From Thalassospira indica (lineage in GTDB: Bacteria; Pseudomonadota; Alphaproteobacteria; Rhodospirillales; Thalassospiraceae), in contig NZ_CP031555.1 in the NCBI RefSeq assembly GCF_003403095.1, positions 4,637,726 to 4,701,725 of the forward strand: 64,000 bases of DNA, in the 5' to 3' direction. Shown here one piece after another: positions 56,294 to 64,000 of the stretch; the first letter of the stretch is position 1; each line of letters opens with the position of its first letter. The notes beneath the pieces are model-generated. The model made no database searches, was not told the DNA's origin, and was given only the letters and a program-made list of their open reading frames with translations. The position numbers were made by a program, and so were the translations under genes.

Positions 56294-57472
56294 ATGTCCA
56301 AGCCAAACATGTCGCGTCTCCACAATGCCATTGATCTGCTTGGCAAACTGGTGGCGTTCGACACGACCAGCAAAAACTCCAATCTTGGTCTGATCCATTT
56401 CGTCCGCGACTATCTGGCCGAGTATGGCATTGAGTCGATCCTGATCCATGACGAAACCGGGCAGAAGGCCAACCTTCTGGCGACCATCGGTCCCAAAGGG
56501 GTGCCGGGCATCGCACTTTCGGGTCATACCGATGTGGTGCCAGCGCTTGAAACCACGTGGGAAAGCCCGGCGTTTGAGCTGACCGAGCGGGATGGCAAGC
56601 TTTATGGTCGTGGTGCAGCCGACATGAAGGGCTTTTCGGCCTGTGCGCTGGCGATGATCCCGGAACTGGTCAAGCGTGACCTTGAAATCCCGTTCCATCT
56701 TTGCCTGTCCTATGACGAGGAAGTCGGCTGCATCGGTGTTGGATCGATGGTGGATCATCTGGCCGCGATGGATACGCCGCCGCGTCTGGCGGTGATTGGC
56801 GAGCCGACCAACATGAAGGTGATTAACGGCCAGAAGGGCAAATATTCCATGCGGGTTGGTGTCACGGGCACGGCTGGACACAGTTCCTTTGCACCCAATC
56901 ACGTCAATGCCATCGAATATGCATCCCGTGCCATCAATCTGATCGCCGAGAAGGCCCGCGAATTTGAAGAAAACGGCCCGTTTGATGAAGACTTCACCGT
57001 GCCGCACAGCACGATGCTGACCACCACCATCAGCGGCGGGACGGCGACCAACGTCACCCCGGAATATTGCGAATTCACCTTTGAAATTCGCCATCTGCCC
57101 GAACATGACGCGGAAGCGGTGATTGCCGGTCTGCAAGCCACGATCATGGACACGCTTGATGCCGAAATGAAGGCCAAGGCGGATGACACCGGGTTTAGCT
57201 TCGAGAAGATCTTTTCCTATCCGGGCATGGGTGATTGCACCGATGCCGAAGCCTTTTCCTATGTCAGTAACATCATCCCGGAAATTTCGGGCAAGGTGTC
57301 ATATGGCTCCGAAGGCGGCGTATTTGAAAAGCAGGGCAACATCCCGTCGATCATTTGCGGCCCGGGCAGCATCCGACAGGCGCACAAGCCCAACGAGTTT
57401 ATTGAAATTTCGCAGATCGAGGAATGCCTTGAGTTCCTTGACGCGCTCACCAATCAGGCCATCGCGGCCTGA
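56294..57472 (+). CDS. ArgE-like M20 deacetylase
   Basis: 392 residues of the M20/ArgE-DapE family: metal ligands in LSGHTDVVPALE and GRGAADMKGF, catalytic Glu in YDEEVGCIG, GEPTNMKVI, and the dimerisation-domain GTAGHSSFAPNHVNAIEYASRAI. This spacing fits acetylornithine deacetylase. It follows a Tct operon, not arg genes, and the argF, argD and argG loci are all elsewhere in the window, so it may instead deacylate an imported N-acyl amino acid. ATG at 56294 gives the family start. Confidence 0.9.
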   Translation: MSKPNMSRLHNAIDLLGKLVAFDTTSKNSNLGLIHFVRDYLAEYGIESILIHDETGQKANLLATIGPKGVPGIALSGHTDVVPALETTWESPAFELTERDGKLYGRGAADMKGFSACALAMIPELVKRDLEIPFHLCLSYDEEVGCIGVGSMVDHLAAMDTPPRLAVIGEPTNMKVINGQKGKYSMRVGVTGTAGHSSFAPNHVNAIEYASRAINLIAEKAREFEENGPFDEDFTVPHSTMLTTTISGGTATNVTPEYCEFTFEIRHLPEHDAEAVIAGLQATIMDTLDAEMKAKADDTGFSFEKIFSYPGMGDCTDAEAFSYVSNIIPEISGKVSYGSEGGVFEKQGNIPSIICGPGSIRQAHKPNEFIEISQIEECLEFLDALTNQAIAA

Positions 57473-57910
57473 TATCTCACCATGACGAAGCGCCACCCGC
57501 ACCGTCAGTCGGAATCCTGCAGCCAGTCTCCCTTACCCACGCTGCGTCCCGAGGGTTCTGACAGGTGAGAAACTCCCGACCACATCCCCCCCCCGATGTG
57601 GTCAAAGCAAGCCAAACTCAAGACCGGCTCGATTTTCGATGCCGGTCTTTTTTTGTGCGTATGTCATGCCAAGACAAGAGGAAAATCAATCTGTTCACTT
57701 CTAAAAATTGATATTTAATGCATTGAATTTGTTAAAGGCTAATTAGTACTGACACTCGCCGCATGCAACCCTCGTATCCTTGCCGGTCACCGTTTGCGAT
57801 TGACTGGGGACAGGTGAGGTGCCTCATGAACTTAATGAGAGTCGGTTCACCACCTCACTGAGGGCGGAAGAAAGTGCCTACGACCTATTGTAGTGTTTAA
57901 TCAATAAAAT
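57473..57910. other. Gene-free stretch before the toxin-antitoxin module
   Basis: Holds the terminator at 57621-57653, then about 250 bases that turn strongly AT-rich toward the DarT1/NADAR pair. No gene accepted. The composition change marks the probable left edge of an acquired segment. Confidence 0.5.
57621..57653 (+). terminator. Rho-independent terminator after the Tct/ArgE-like operon
   Basis: AGACCGGC and GCCGGTCT arms around a 12-base partly self-pairing loop, followed by TTTTTT. It lies about 150 bases after the ArgE-like stop. Confidence 0.85.
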
Positions 57911-58555
57911 CTAGATAGCCGGAAGGTAATTTGAGAAGACTGTAAAATCTTTAGCTGCATCAAATATTTTTTTCCGCTCAACCAATGAGATAAACTCAGC
58001 GAACGCTCTAGCTTGGCAGTTCACCTGTTTATTCGGATTGAATTCTATATCAGTAAATGCGTCGTATTGGACGTTTTTTACAATCCAATCAGTATGATCC
58101 ACAAGAGATCTAATATATAACCAATCGTAAAACGCGTTCTTAGGAATTAAAGGGAAACGTTTTCCATCTAGCTCGAACCGCAACAAATTTCCTCTATCTT
58201 CTGAGCGAATAAACTTTTTGGCCTCCCTTGGCGACATTGAAAATATTTCAGGATAAGGCCCTCCTTCCTCGAAGACCTTTGCACCCTGATAAACACTTTC
58301 GAGTGGGAATTTTTCATTTCCAATATAAATTTTCAGGCTAAATGCACTTAAATGTCGGCCGACTTTCTCGTCAGATTTTGTTGAGATTTCTAATATGTTT
58401 GATATTCCGCTTTCCCGCGCACGGGCATGCAGCGAATGGATATTTTTTTTCTTTTGTACTTCCGCAAATCCAGACGCCCAGGGAAAATCGAAACTGCGCT
58501 CTTCAACTAGGGCGGAACCTTCAACCACAGGCAAAAAAACGGGACGACTAGCCAA
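57911..58555 (-). CDS. DarT1-associated NADAR antitoxin
   Basis: 214 residues. Family marks: RPVFLPVVEG start, GFAEVQKKKNIHSLHARA, LEISTKSDEKVGRHLSAFSL, SVYQGAKVFEEGGPYPEIF and YDAFTDIEFNPNKQVNCQARAFAEF. NADAR proteins of this kind are reported to remove ADP-ribose from guanine in DNA and to neutralise the DarT1 toxin. TTG start, one base after the toxin stop codon, so translation is probably coupled. AT-rich and unlike its neighbours, as expected of a mobile defence or toxin-antitoxin module. Confidence 0.85.
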   Translation of the reverse strand: MASRPVFLPVVEGSALVEERSFDFPWASGFAEVQKKKNIHSLHARARESGISNILEISTKSDEKVGRHLSAFSLKIYIGNEKFPLESVYQGAKVFEEGGPYPEIFSMSPREAKKFIRSEDRGNLLRFELDGKRFPLIPKNAFYDWLYIRSLVDHTDWIVKNVQYDAFTDIEFNPNKQVNCQARAFAEFISLVERKKIFDAAKDFTVFSNYLPAI

Positions 58556-58556
58556 T

Positions 58557-59090
58557 TTAGTAATACCCTTTGATCAAATTCACCGGAACATTGTCAGGTA
58601 CAAGAATTTCGTACTTGTTAGCGACCCTCTTACGATCTTGAACTTCCGGCTTCTTCCAGTCAGTAAAGTTATATAGCACATCAAGATCAAGTAACGGTAT
58701 GGCATCTTTAACAGGCAACTTTTCCGCTCCATTCGCATTGGCAATGCCGAGTGAAATTAGTACCCCATCTAGCTTAAGAACATCAGGATCAATAGCTAAA
58801 TAATGCGGCTCTGTGAGCCGATTATCCCTTTGAGCCAAGAATCTCATTGGGTGATCACGAGTCATACATAAACTAACATAGGGATCTATGCCGTTAGCTG
58901 TGTCGGCTTTGTGGCTTATGTCGTTGCCACCGACTTTTGCTGGCCACCACTTTTCCATGCGCATTCGCGCCTTCGAAACCAATCCTTTTTGCCCGATGCT
59001 TTCAAAATTTGCCTTATCGGTAAAATGGTAAACCATTTTACCGCCATAACGGCTAGATTTTATAAGCATAACAAATTCATCAACTGTCAA
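58557..59090 (-). CDS. DarT1-type DNA ADP-ribosyltransferase toxin
   Basis: 177 residues from a TTG at 59090, which has GGAGGG five bases upstream; longer frames lack a ribosome site. NAD-binding elements: VYHFTDKANFESIGQKGL (His at about residue 22), PYVSLCMTRDHPMRFLAQRD, and a C-terminal RKRVANKYEILVPDNVP where the Glu at about residue 161 occupies the DarT catalytic position (compare the R-x-A-E-F-L-V pattern of DarT). DarT1 enzymes ADP-ribosylate guanine in single-stranded DNA, blocking replication or phage growth. The adjacent gene is its NADAR antitoxin. Confidence 0.82.
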   Translation of the reverse strand: MTVDEFVMLIKSSRYGGKMVYHFTDKANFESIGQKGLVSKARMRMEKWWPAKVGGNDISHKADTANGIDPYVSLCMTRDHPMRFLAQRDNRLTEPHYLAIDPDVLKLDGVLISLGIANANGAEKLPVKDAIPLLDLDVLYNFTDWKKPEVQDRKRVANKYEILVPDNVPVNLIKGYY

Positions 59091-59263
59091 TGTTCCCTCC
59101 GCTGAATCTTTATACAAGCCTAATATACATATCTCAAAATTGAAATACCATTGCTTTACACACGTATTCAGCCGCAAAGTATCTATTCAGATTGCAGAAA
59201 AAGGGGACAGTTTTATTTTTTGACCTTCATAGGAAAAATGGGACTGTACTCTTTTTACGGTAT

Positions 59264-59348
59264 CGTCATTCCGGGCGAAGCGGAGCGAAGACCCGGAATC
59301 CATGCAGCGTTGCAACCGTCGTGGATTCCCGCCTTCGCGGGAATGACG
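59264..59348. repeat. Dispersed palindromic repeat (GTCATTCC type)
   Basis: Outer arms CGTCATTCC/GGAATGACG and inner arms GGAATCCA/TGGATTCC with GCGAAG/CTTCGC segments between. This palindrome is common as a dispersed intergenic repeat in Alphaproteobacteria. It lies between the toxin-antitoxin module and a PBP gene; some T-rich sequence containing GGGGACAG precedes it. Confidence 0.75.
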
Positions 59349-59425
59349 AACAACCGGATTGAGTCTGAACGAAAGCAGGCGGCCTTCAGGCCGCCTGTGA
59401 TTTCGTCAAAGACAGTTGAGGTGCC

Positions 59426-61438
59426 TTACTGCTTGGTATTCCCCGAGCTATAGCCGGCGGTGAAGTCGCGCCAGCTGTCGTCTTCGCCGATCTTTTTGGA
59501 GCGCGCGAGCGCGGCCTTGCCAAGCGATCGGACCGGGATGTTCTGGTGGGCGTGCAGCATGAAGTCACGCCAGAGGGCGGCCGGAAGGCCGCCGCCGGTG
59601 ACCTGTTCATCCATCGGGCTACCATCGTCATTGCCCATCCAGATGCCCGCGACCAGATCGGAGCTGTAGCCGATGAACCAGGCATCGCGGTAATCGGACG
59701 TGGTGCCGGTTTTACCCGCCGAGGGGCGGTCGATGATGGCGTTACGGCCTGTCCCCTTGGAGACGACGGCGGCCAGCATGTTGTTCATTTCCCCGGCATG
59801 AAGCGGGTTCATCAAACGGACCGGGAAGTCGTCAGAGCGTTCATAAAGCACTTCGCCGCCCTTGCCGGTGATCTTGCTGACCGCGTGCGGGAAGACGGCA
59901 AAGCCGCCATTGGCAACAATCGCATAAGCACCGGTGAGTTCCAGCATCGAGACTTCGCTGGTGCCGAGCGCCAGGCTTGGTTCCGGTTTGAGTTCCGACG
60001 ACACACCCATGTCGCGGGCCTTTTTGATGACCTTATCAAGCCCGACTTCCAGCGAGAGTTGGACTGCGATCGAGTTGTTCGAGGTTGCCACCGCATCGCG
60101 GATCGACATGGTGCCGTGATGCTTGCGATCAAAGTTGCGCGGCTCCCAGCCATCAATGACGATCGGTCCGTCGCGCATCCAGTCGTTCGAGCCAAAGCCG
60201 TTTTCAAGCCCGGCGAGATAGACAAACAGCTTAAACACCGAGCCCGGCTGACGGCGGGCCTGTGTCACGCGGTTATACTGGCTTTCATAGTAATCACGAC
60301 CGCCAACCATGGCACGCACGGCCCCATCGGGGGTCATCGCCAGAAGGGCGGCCTGCCCGACATGGTGTTCCTTGGCCCCGTTACTGGCGAGCGCACGCAG
60401 AAGGTTTTCTTCGGCGATGGCCTGAAGACGGGAATCAAGCGTGGTATAAACCAGAAGATCCTGATCGACATAGCCGACATAATCTTTCACACGATCAAGC
60501 ACCCAATCGGCGAAATAGCGCACACCCGGCCCCGACTGGGCCGAACGAGCGGTGCGCACCCGGGTCTGTTTGGCGCGTTCGGCACGCGCCTTGGTCAGTG
60601 CGCCAGTCGATGCCATGGCCTCTAACACGACATTGGCGCGCTCGGCCGAGATCTTGGGATCGACCATCGGGTTATAGCGACTTGGTGCCTTGGGCAGACC
60701 GGCCAGAACGGCGGCCTCATAGAGGTTCAGACGCCGCGGATCGGTTCCGAAGTAATGGCGGGCGGCGGCATCAATGCCATACAGGCCCGACCCGAAATAA
60801 ATCCGGTTGAGATAAAGCGAGAGGATTTGCTGTTTGTCGAATTTGAATTCCAGCCAGATGGCCAGAAGCACCTCTTCGATCTTGCGGCCAAAGGAGCGTT
60901 CTGGCGACAGGAACAGGTTTTTGGCCAGCTGCTGGGTGATGGTGCTGCCGCCCTCGGCAATGCGCCCGGCGGTCACGTTGGCCCAGGCCGCGCGCATGAT
61001 GCCAACCACATCAATCCCGAAATGGTCATAAAAACGGCGGTCCTCGATGGAAACAAACGCCTGACCGACATATTCGGGAAGGTCGCGGACTTCGACCGGA
61101 TTGCCATAGCGATCGCCATAGGCCGCCAGGGTGGCGCCATCAATGCTGATCACACGGATGGATGGTTTGCGTTCGCTGGCGACATCAAAGCTGACCTTAT
61201 CGGGCAGACCATAGCCGTAATAGGCAACAACCCCGCCGCCCATAACCATGACCCAGATCGAGCCCAGCACGATGAATTTGGCAATCGCCTCCGGCCCCGG
61301 AATCATATCGCCCAGACGGGCAAAAAGACTGCCTTTCTTGCCCGAACTGCTGACCCGCCTTTTGGTCTTTTTGGGACCTTTCGATCCCTTGGCCCCCTTG
61401 CGGACGCTTTTTTGTCTTTTGAATTCTCTTTGGGCCAC
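59426..61438 (-). CDS. Class A penicillin-binding protein (bifunctional, PBP1A type)
   Basis: About 670 residues. After a basic cytoplasmic tail and a membrane helix (FIVLGSIWVMVMGGGVVAYYG) comes the GT51 glycosyltransferase with all catalytic parts: SIEDRRFYDHFG (catalytic Glu at about residue 132), GGSTITQQLAKN, RKIEEVLLAIWLE. The transpeptidase has SVFK (Ser about 400), SNN and KTGTTSDYRDAWF. It polymerises and crosslinks peptidoglycan. GTG at 61438 with AGGTG upstream is preferred over TTG at 61507. Lies 176 bases downstream of a paralogue that lacks these residues. Confidence 0.9.
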   Translation of the reverse strand: MAQREFKRQKSVRKGAKGSKGPKKTKRRVSSSGKKGSLFARLGDMIPGPEAIAKFIVLGSIWVMVMGGGVVAYYGYGLPDKVSFDVASERKPSIRVISIDGATLAAYGDRYGNPVEVRDLPEYVGQAFVSIEDRRFYDHFGIDVVGIMRAAWANVTAGRIAEGGSTITQQLAKNLFLSPERSFGRKIEEVLLAIWLEFKFDKQQILSLYLNRIYFGSGLYGIDAAARHYFGTDPRRLNLYEAAVLAGLPKAPSRYNPMVDPKISAERANVVLEAMASTGALTKARAERAKQTRVRTARSAQSGPGVRYFADWVLDRVKDYVGYVDQDLLVYTTLDSRLQAIAEENLLRALASNGAKEHHVGQAALLAMTPDGAVRAMVGGRDYYESQYNRVTQARRQPGSVFKLFVYLAGLENGFGSNDWMRDGPIVIDGWEPRNFDRKHHGTMSIRDAVATSNNSIAVQLSLEVGLDKVIKKARDMGVSSELKPEPSLALGTSEVSMLELTGAYAIVANGGFAVFPHAVSKITGKGGEVLYERSDDFPVRLMNPLHAGEMNNMLAAVVSKGTGRNAIIDRPSAGKTGTTSDYRDAWFIGYSSDLVAGIWMGNDDGSPMDEQVTGGGLPAALWRDFMLHAHQNIPVRSLGKAALARSKKIGEDDSWRDFTAGYSSGNTKQ

Positions 61439-61614
61439 AAAAGCACCTATCGGTCTGGTCCGGGCCGTGCACACGCCAACCGGCCCGTCATAGCCGCACA
61501 ACCCCAAAGTGCGTCTGACAGGCGATAGCGCCGCATTTTCCGGCGAATTTCAATTTTTATGTCCCAACCGAGGAGGGAGTCCCCCGTCTCCCCGTTTTGC
61601 GACGGTTTTATCCG

Positions 61615-63546
61615 TTATTGTCCGTTTGCACTGTCAACTTGACCCATTTTCCACAGGTCCTTGACGCCATCGCCGGCGCGACGGCGTTCAGACGATGCAC
61701 GGACCATGGAACGGATGGGTAAACCATCATGCGCTTCCAGCATAAATAACCGCCACAAAGACGCAAGTTCTACCTCGCCGCGGACATCCATCTGTGACCG
61801 ATTGTCATTCCCCGCCCAGACGGTTGTGATCAGATCGGACGAGAACCCGACATACCATGCATCGGTGCGGCCACCGGCCACCGTGCCATAGCCGGCAAAC
61901 GGACGATCCAGACGCACTTGCGGGTCGGTGACACTGGCAAACAGAACGTAGGACGCCTGAATCCCCTCGTCGGTCAGGCGTTTTTCCTGCACTTCCTCGA
62001 CGCGTTGATAAACAGGGGGCGTGCTATTATCGCCCGTGTAGGACACCCGGTTGATCAGGGTCATCTGGGGTGGTTTGCCGGAATTTTGCGGCAGGGCATG
62101 AATGGCTGTGACGTCGCTGATTGTCACCGGATCAAGGCCGACGACGGTTCTGATATCACTCGATAGCGGGCTTTTGATGCCGATATTGTGGGCATATTGG
62201 CGGACATTCAACAGACCGAAGTGATCGGCAAGGTTGGTTGGCACCGTGTTGACATCACGCACGAATGCCTCGCGCAGTGAAATCATGCCCATATAGTCGT
62301 GGTCCGGGTTGATCGGGCGCCAGCCGCCCACCGCCATGCGGTTATCGCGCACCCATTGGGCCGGATCGCTGTTTTCATTGAGCGCATAGTAATAGGTCGC
62401 GATCTTGATCATCCGCCCGGGCGAATGGCGGACGTCGGTGACCCGGTTGCGCTGGAACGGTGAATATTCAAGCCCGCCGATCAGGGCGCGAATGCGGCCT
62501 TCGGGGCTGATGGACAGCAATCCCGTCTGTGACGCGCCGCGCGGCTTGAAACGCAGTTCGGCGATTTCCGGTACAATTTCCTGTGCCAGATTTTGAATTT
62601 TCCAGTCGATGCTGGTGAGCACATCAATGTCGCGGCTGCTGTAGCCGACAATATCGGCGACTTCTTCGAGCACCATATCGACGACATAGCCCGACAGGAC
62701 GTTTTCTTCGTACTGCACATCAAGTTTCGGTTCGAGCAAGGTCAGAGCCGACACGCGATCGGCCTCGATAAACTTGTATTGTGCGAGACGGGCCAAGATC
62801 TTGTTGGCTTCTTCGGCGGTTTCGCGCGGATAAAACAGCGGATTGAAGGTTTCAGGGTCGCTGATGGCGGCGGCCAGAACGGCGGCCTGATGCAGGGTCA
62901 TGCGTTCGGCAGGCCCGCCATACCAAAGACGCGATGCCGCCGAGATGCCAAAGATGCCGCGCCCGACATAGGCGCGTTCAAGGTAGCTTCGCAAAATGGT
63001 TTTCTTGCTGAAGCTCCATTCCAGCCAAAGCGCGACAAGAAATTCCTGGATGTGGCGGCCCGGGCCGCTGTCCTTGGTTTTGAAAAAGCTGCGCGCGACC
63101 TTCATCGTGATGGTTGAGCCAGGCGCATTTTCGGTGCTGAACATGCGCGCGACATCCGCACCCGAAACCCCCAGATGATCAAAAAACGTCGGATCGGTGG
63201 CGGCAACAAAAACGTTTTGAACCCGTTCGGGCAAAGTGGTCAGCGAGACATCCTGACTATAGTGGCCCTTGATGGTTTCAAGCAGCGCACCGTCATAGCC
63301 CAGAATACGGACTTCGGGGCTGCGCACCATGTTGCGGCTGAGATCAAGGTTGGACTTGATGGTAAACAGGCTGCCGAAGATGGCAAGAAACAGCACAGAG
63401 AAGCTCAGGCCAATCACGATCATGCGTTTGCGGCGCTGACGTTTGCGGATCTCGCGCAGTTCCTTTTCGGCGATGCGTTTCATCGCCGCTTTGGCCGCTG
63501 TCCTGCCGCCTTGTTCGTTTTCGTTGTCGTCGTTTTCTTCTGCCAC
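61615..63546 (-). CDS. Class A PBP-like protein with lost catalytic motifs (probable pseudoenzyme)
   Basis: About 643 residues, collinear with the PBP1A gene downstream: membrane helix at about 41-61, GT51-like domain, transpeptidase-like domain. The catalytic residues differ: the GT51 Glu in EDxxFxxH is Thr (TDPTFFDHLG, about residue 117); GGSTITQQ reads PGSTITMK; the transpeptidase Ser is Arg (PGRMIK, about 378, for PGSVFK); SNN reads DVN (about 431-433); KTG is missing (YGT at about 553-555). Surrounding fold residues (FFDHLG, DAWYVGFSSDL, WAGND) are kept. The frame is intact, with no stop or frameshift. GTG at 63546 is tentative; ATG at 63480 is an alternative. Probably a structural or regulatory PBP paralogue. 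Confidence 0.8.
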   Translation of the reverse strand: MAEENDDNENEQGGRTAAKAAMKRIAEKELREIRKRQRRKRMIVIGLSFSVLFLAIFGSLFTIKSNLDLSRNMVRSPEVRILGYDGALLETIKGHYSQDVSLTTLPERVQNVFVAATDPTFFDHLGVSGADVARMFSTENAPGSTITMKVARSFFKTKDSGPGRHIQEFLVALWLEWSFSKKTILRSYLERAYVGRGIFGISAASRLWYGGPAERMTLHQAAVLAAAISDPETFNPLFYPRETAEEANKILARLAQYKFIEADRVSALTLLEPKLDVQYEENVLSGYVVDMVLEEVADIVGYSSRDIDVLTSIDWKIQNLAQEIVPEIAELRFKPRGASQTGLLSISPEGRIRALIGGLEYSPFQRNRVTDVRHSPGRMIKIATYYYALNENSDPAQWVRDNRMAVGGWRPINPDHDYMGMISLREAFVRDVNTVPTNLADHFGLLNVRQYAHNIGIKSPLSSDIRTVVGLDPVTISDVTAIHALPQNSGKPPQMTLINRVSYTGDNSTPPVYQRVEEVQEKRLTDEGIQASYVLFASVTDPQVRLDRPFAGYGTVAGGRTDAWYVGFSSDLITTVWAGNDNRSQMDVRGEVELASLWRLFMLEAHDGLPIRSMVRASSERRRAGDGVKDLWKMGQVDSANGQ

Positions 63547-63917
63547 GCCGAATATCCGTCTGTTTGCCCGCTTTTTATGCGCTAAACTCACAGTAAAGCG
63601 CCAAGCTGTTAATAAAGTCCTTTTAACCATACAAACGTATGGTTTTCTCATAAGAAGGTCCGGACCATAGGCGAACAAAACAAGGCTGTCTGTGATCTGT
63701 GATATGGGGGTGCACATTTTGCTTGCCAATATGCGCATGCATCGCCAAAGTTCCCCAAGGGCAGGCGATGGCGTCGCCAGCGTGGCATGGATTTGAAGCC
63801 CGCGCCCAACCATCACCAACCATATCCTGAACGCCGGGATCTTGCTTTGTCGCTGTTTGCACAAGGGGAGGTCTTCGTCCCTTCTGATGCGCAGCGCGTA
63901 AAAGAGGGAACGCGCTT
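63547..63917. other. Divergent intergenic region at the right edge
   Basis: About 370 bases between the PBP-like gene and a plus-strand gene starting at 63918. Presumed to hold both promoters. The PBP-like frame continues back to 63864, but that extension has no domain features. Confidence 0.5.
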
Positions 63918-64000
63918 ATGGATCGCCCGGAATTTTACCGTTTTCACCAAGGGGATCGTGTGCTGCCGTTTGAGGCGGCCGAATATGATGCCCGCCTGAC
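63918..64000 (+). CDS. Start of a probable M24/creatinase-family hydrolase (cut by window edge)
   Basis: Only 27 residues are visible (MDRPEFYRFHQGDRVLPFEA, then AEYDARL). The F-H-Q-G-D-R-V and F-x-x-A-E-Y-x-x-R-L pattern resembles the N-terminus of creatinase and related M24 proteins, in which a first domain precedes a pita-bread catalytic domain. AGAGGGAA lies about nine bases before the ATG at 63918. The catalytic domain is outside the window, so the call is tentative. Confidence 0.45.
   Translation, partial: MDRPEFYRFHQGDRVLPFEAAEYDARL

Noticed and set aside
56294..57472. Confident naming as biosynthetic argE
   Set aside because: Motifs fit the M20 ArgE group, but the Tct operon context points to catabolism, so the symbol was withheld.
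57911..59090. DarT2/DarG (macrodomain) pair
   Set aside because: The partner has NADAR-type features (YQGAKVFEEGGPY, YDAFTDIEFNP) and no macrodomain.
59201..59250. Remnant of a transposable element (GGGGACAG with T-run)
   Set aside because: Only a partial match to RAYT-like end sequences; no second end could be placed.
61615..63546. Frameshifted PBP pseudogene
   Set aside because: The frame is intact over the whole two-domain length with conserved structural residues; loss is confined to catalytic motifs.

Overview
The window looks like chromosomal DNA of a free-living, probably marine alphaproteobacterium of the Thalassospira/Rhodospirillales type. This is inferred from the alphaproteobacterial ChvG/ChvI pair, TAXI-TRAP and TctABC uptake systems with several LysR regulators, a TRAP-linked DUF1850 gene, moderate GC and strong GGAGG ribosome sites. 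No rRNA, tRNA, CRISPR array, prophage or complete insertion sequence was seen.

Layout. 1-1.2 kb: end of a chvG/chvI two-component locus (minus). 1.46-8.6 kb: a DctB/DctD-like two-component pair followed by a TAXI-type TRAP operon (binding protein, DUF1850 lipoprotein, fused permease). The gap between them holds two identical-architecture dyads, a textbook sigma-54 promoter and a long leader that folds into a three-way junction. 8.7-15.4 kb: an AT-rich orphan membrane gene, an MFS transporter, a 60-residue protein, a LysR regulator, GNAT, fmt, a DUF429-like gene and def. 15.4-15.7 kb: a 264-bp element made almost wholly of nested inverted repeats. 15.8-19.8 kb: rmuC and acs. 19.9-28.6 kb: a tartrate/malate-type catabolic cluster (LysR, TctC, fused TctA-TctB, two tartrate dehydrogenase paralogues around a TtuD-like glycerate kinase/hydroxypyruvate reductase, second LysR). 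28.7-31.3 kb: SnoaL-like, SDR, OhrR-type MarR and a secreted hydrolase, with operator palindromes. 31.7-36.4 kb: SulP transporter, tandem USP, a perfect FNR/FixK-type box, a secreted hydrolase and a membrane-anchored AraC regulator. 36.5-42.7 kb: lipoprotein, hslO, argF, argD, an ABC-2 permease, recX and an ArsC-like reductase. 42.8-43.9 kb: an AT-rich DUF3800 gene with a structured inverted repeat. 43.9-51 kb: lrgAB, a MarR/membrane-protein pair, a chemoreceptor, truA, argG and a YgjP-like metallopeptidase. 51.4-57.5 kb: LysE exporter, then LysR, TctC, TctB, TctA and an ArgE-like deacetylase. 57.9-59.1 kb: a DarT1/NADAR DNA ADP-ribosylation toxin-antitoxin pair. 59.4-63.5 kb: two tandem class A penicillin-binding proteins, one of which has lost its catalytic motifs. 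63.9 kb: start of a probable M24/creatinase-family gene.

How it works together. Most of the window is devoted to scavenging organic acids. Three tripartite uptake systems (one TRAP, two Tct) each have their own regulator, and two of them have co-transcribed catabolic enzymes. Acetyl-CoA synthetase, the MFS carrier and the chemoreceptor suit the same lifestyle. The least ordinary items are the apparently dead PBP paralogue, the nested-repeat element, the sigma-54 region with its structured leader, and the DarT1/NADAR module.
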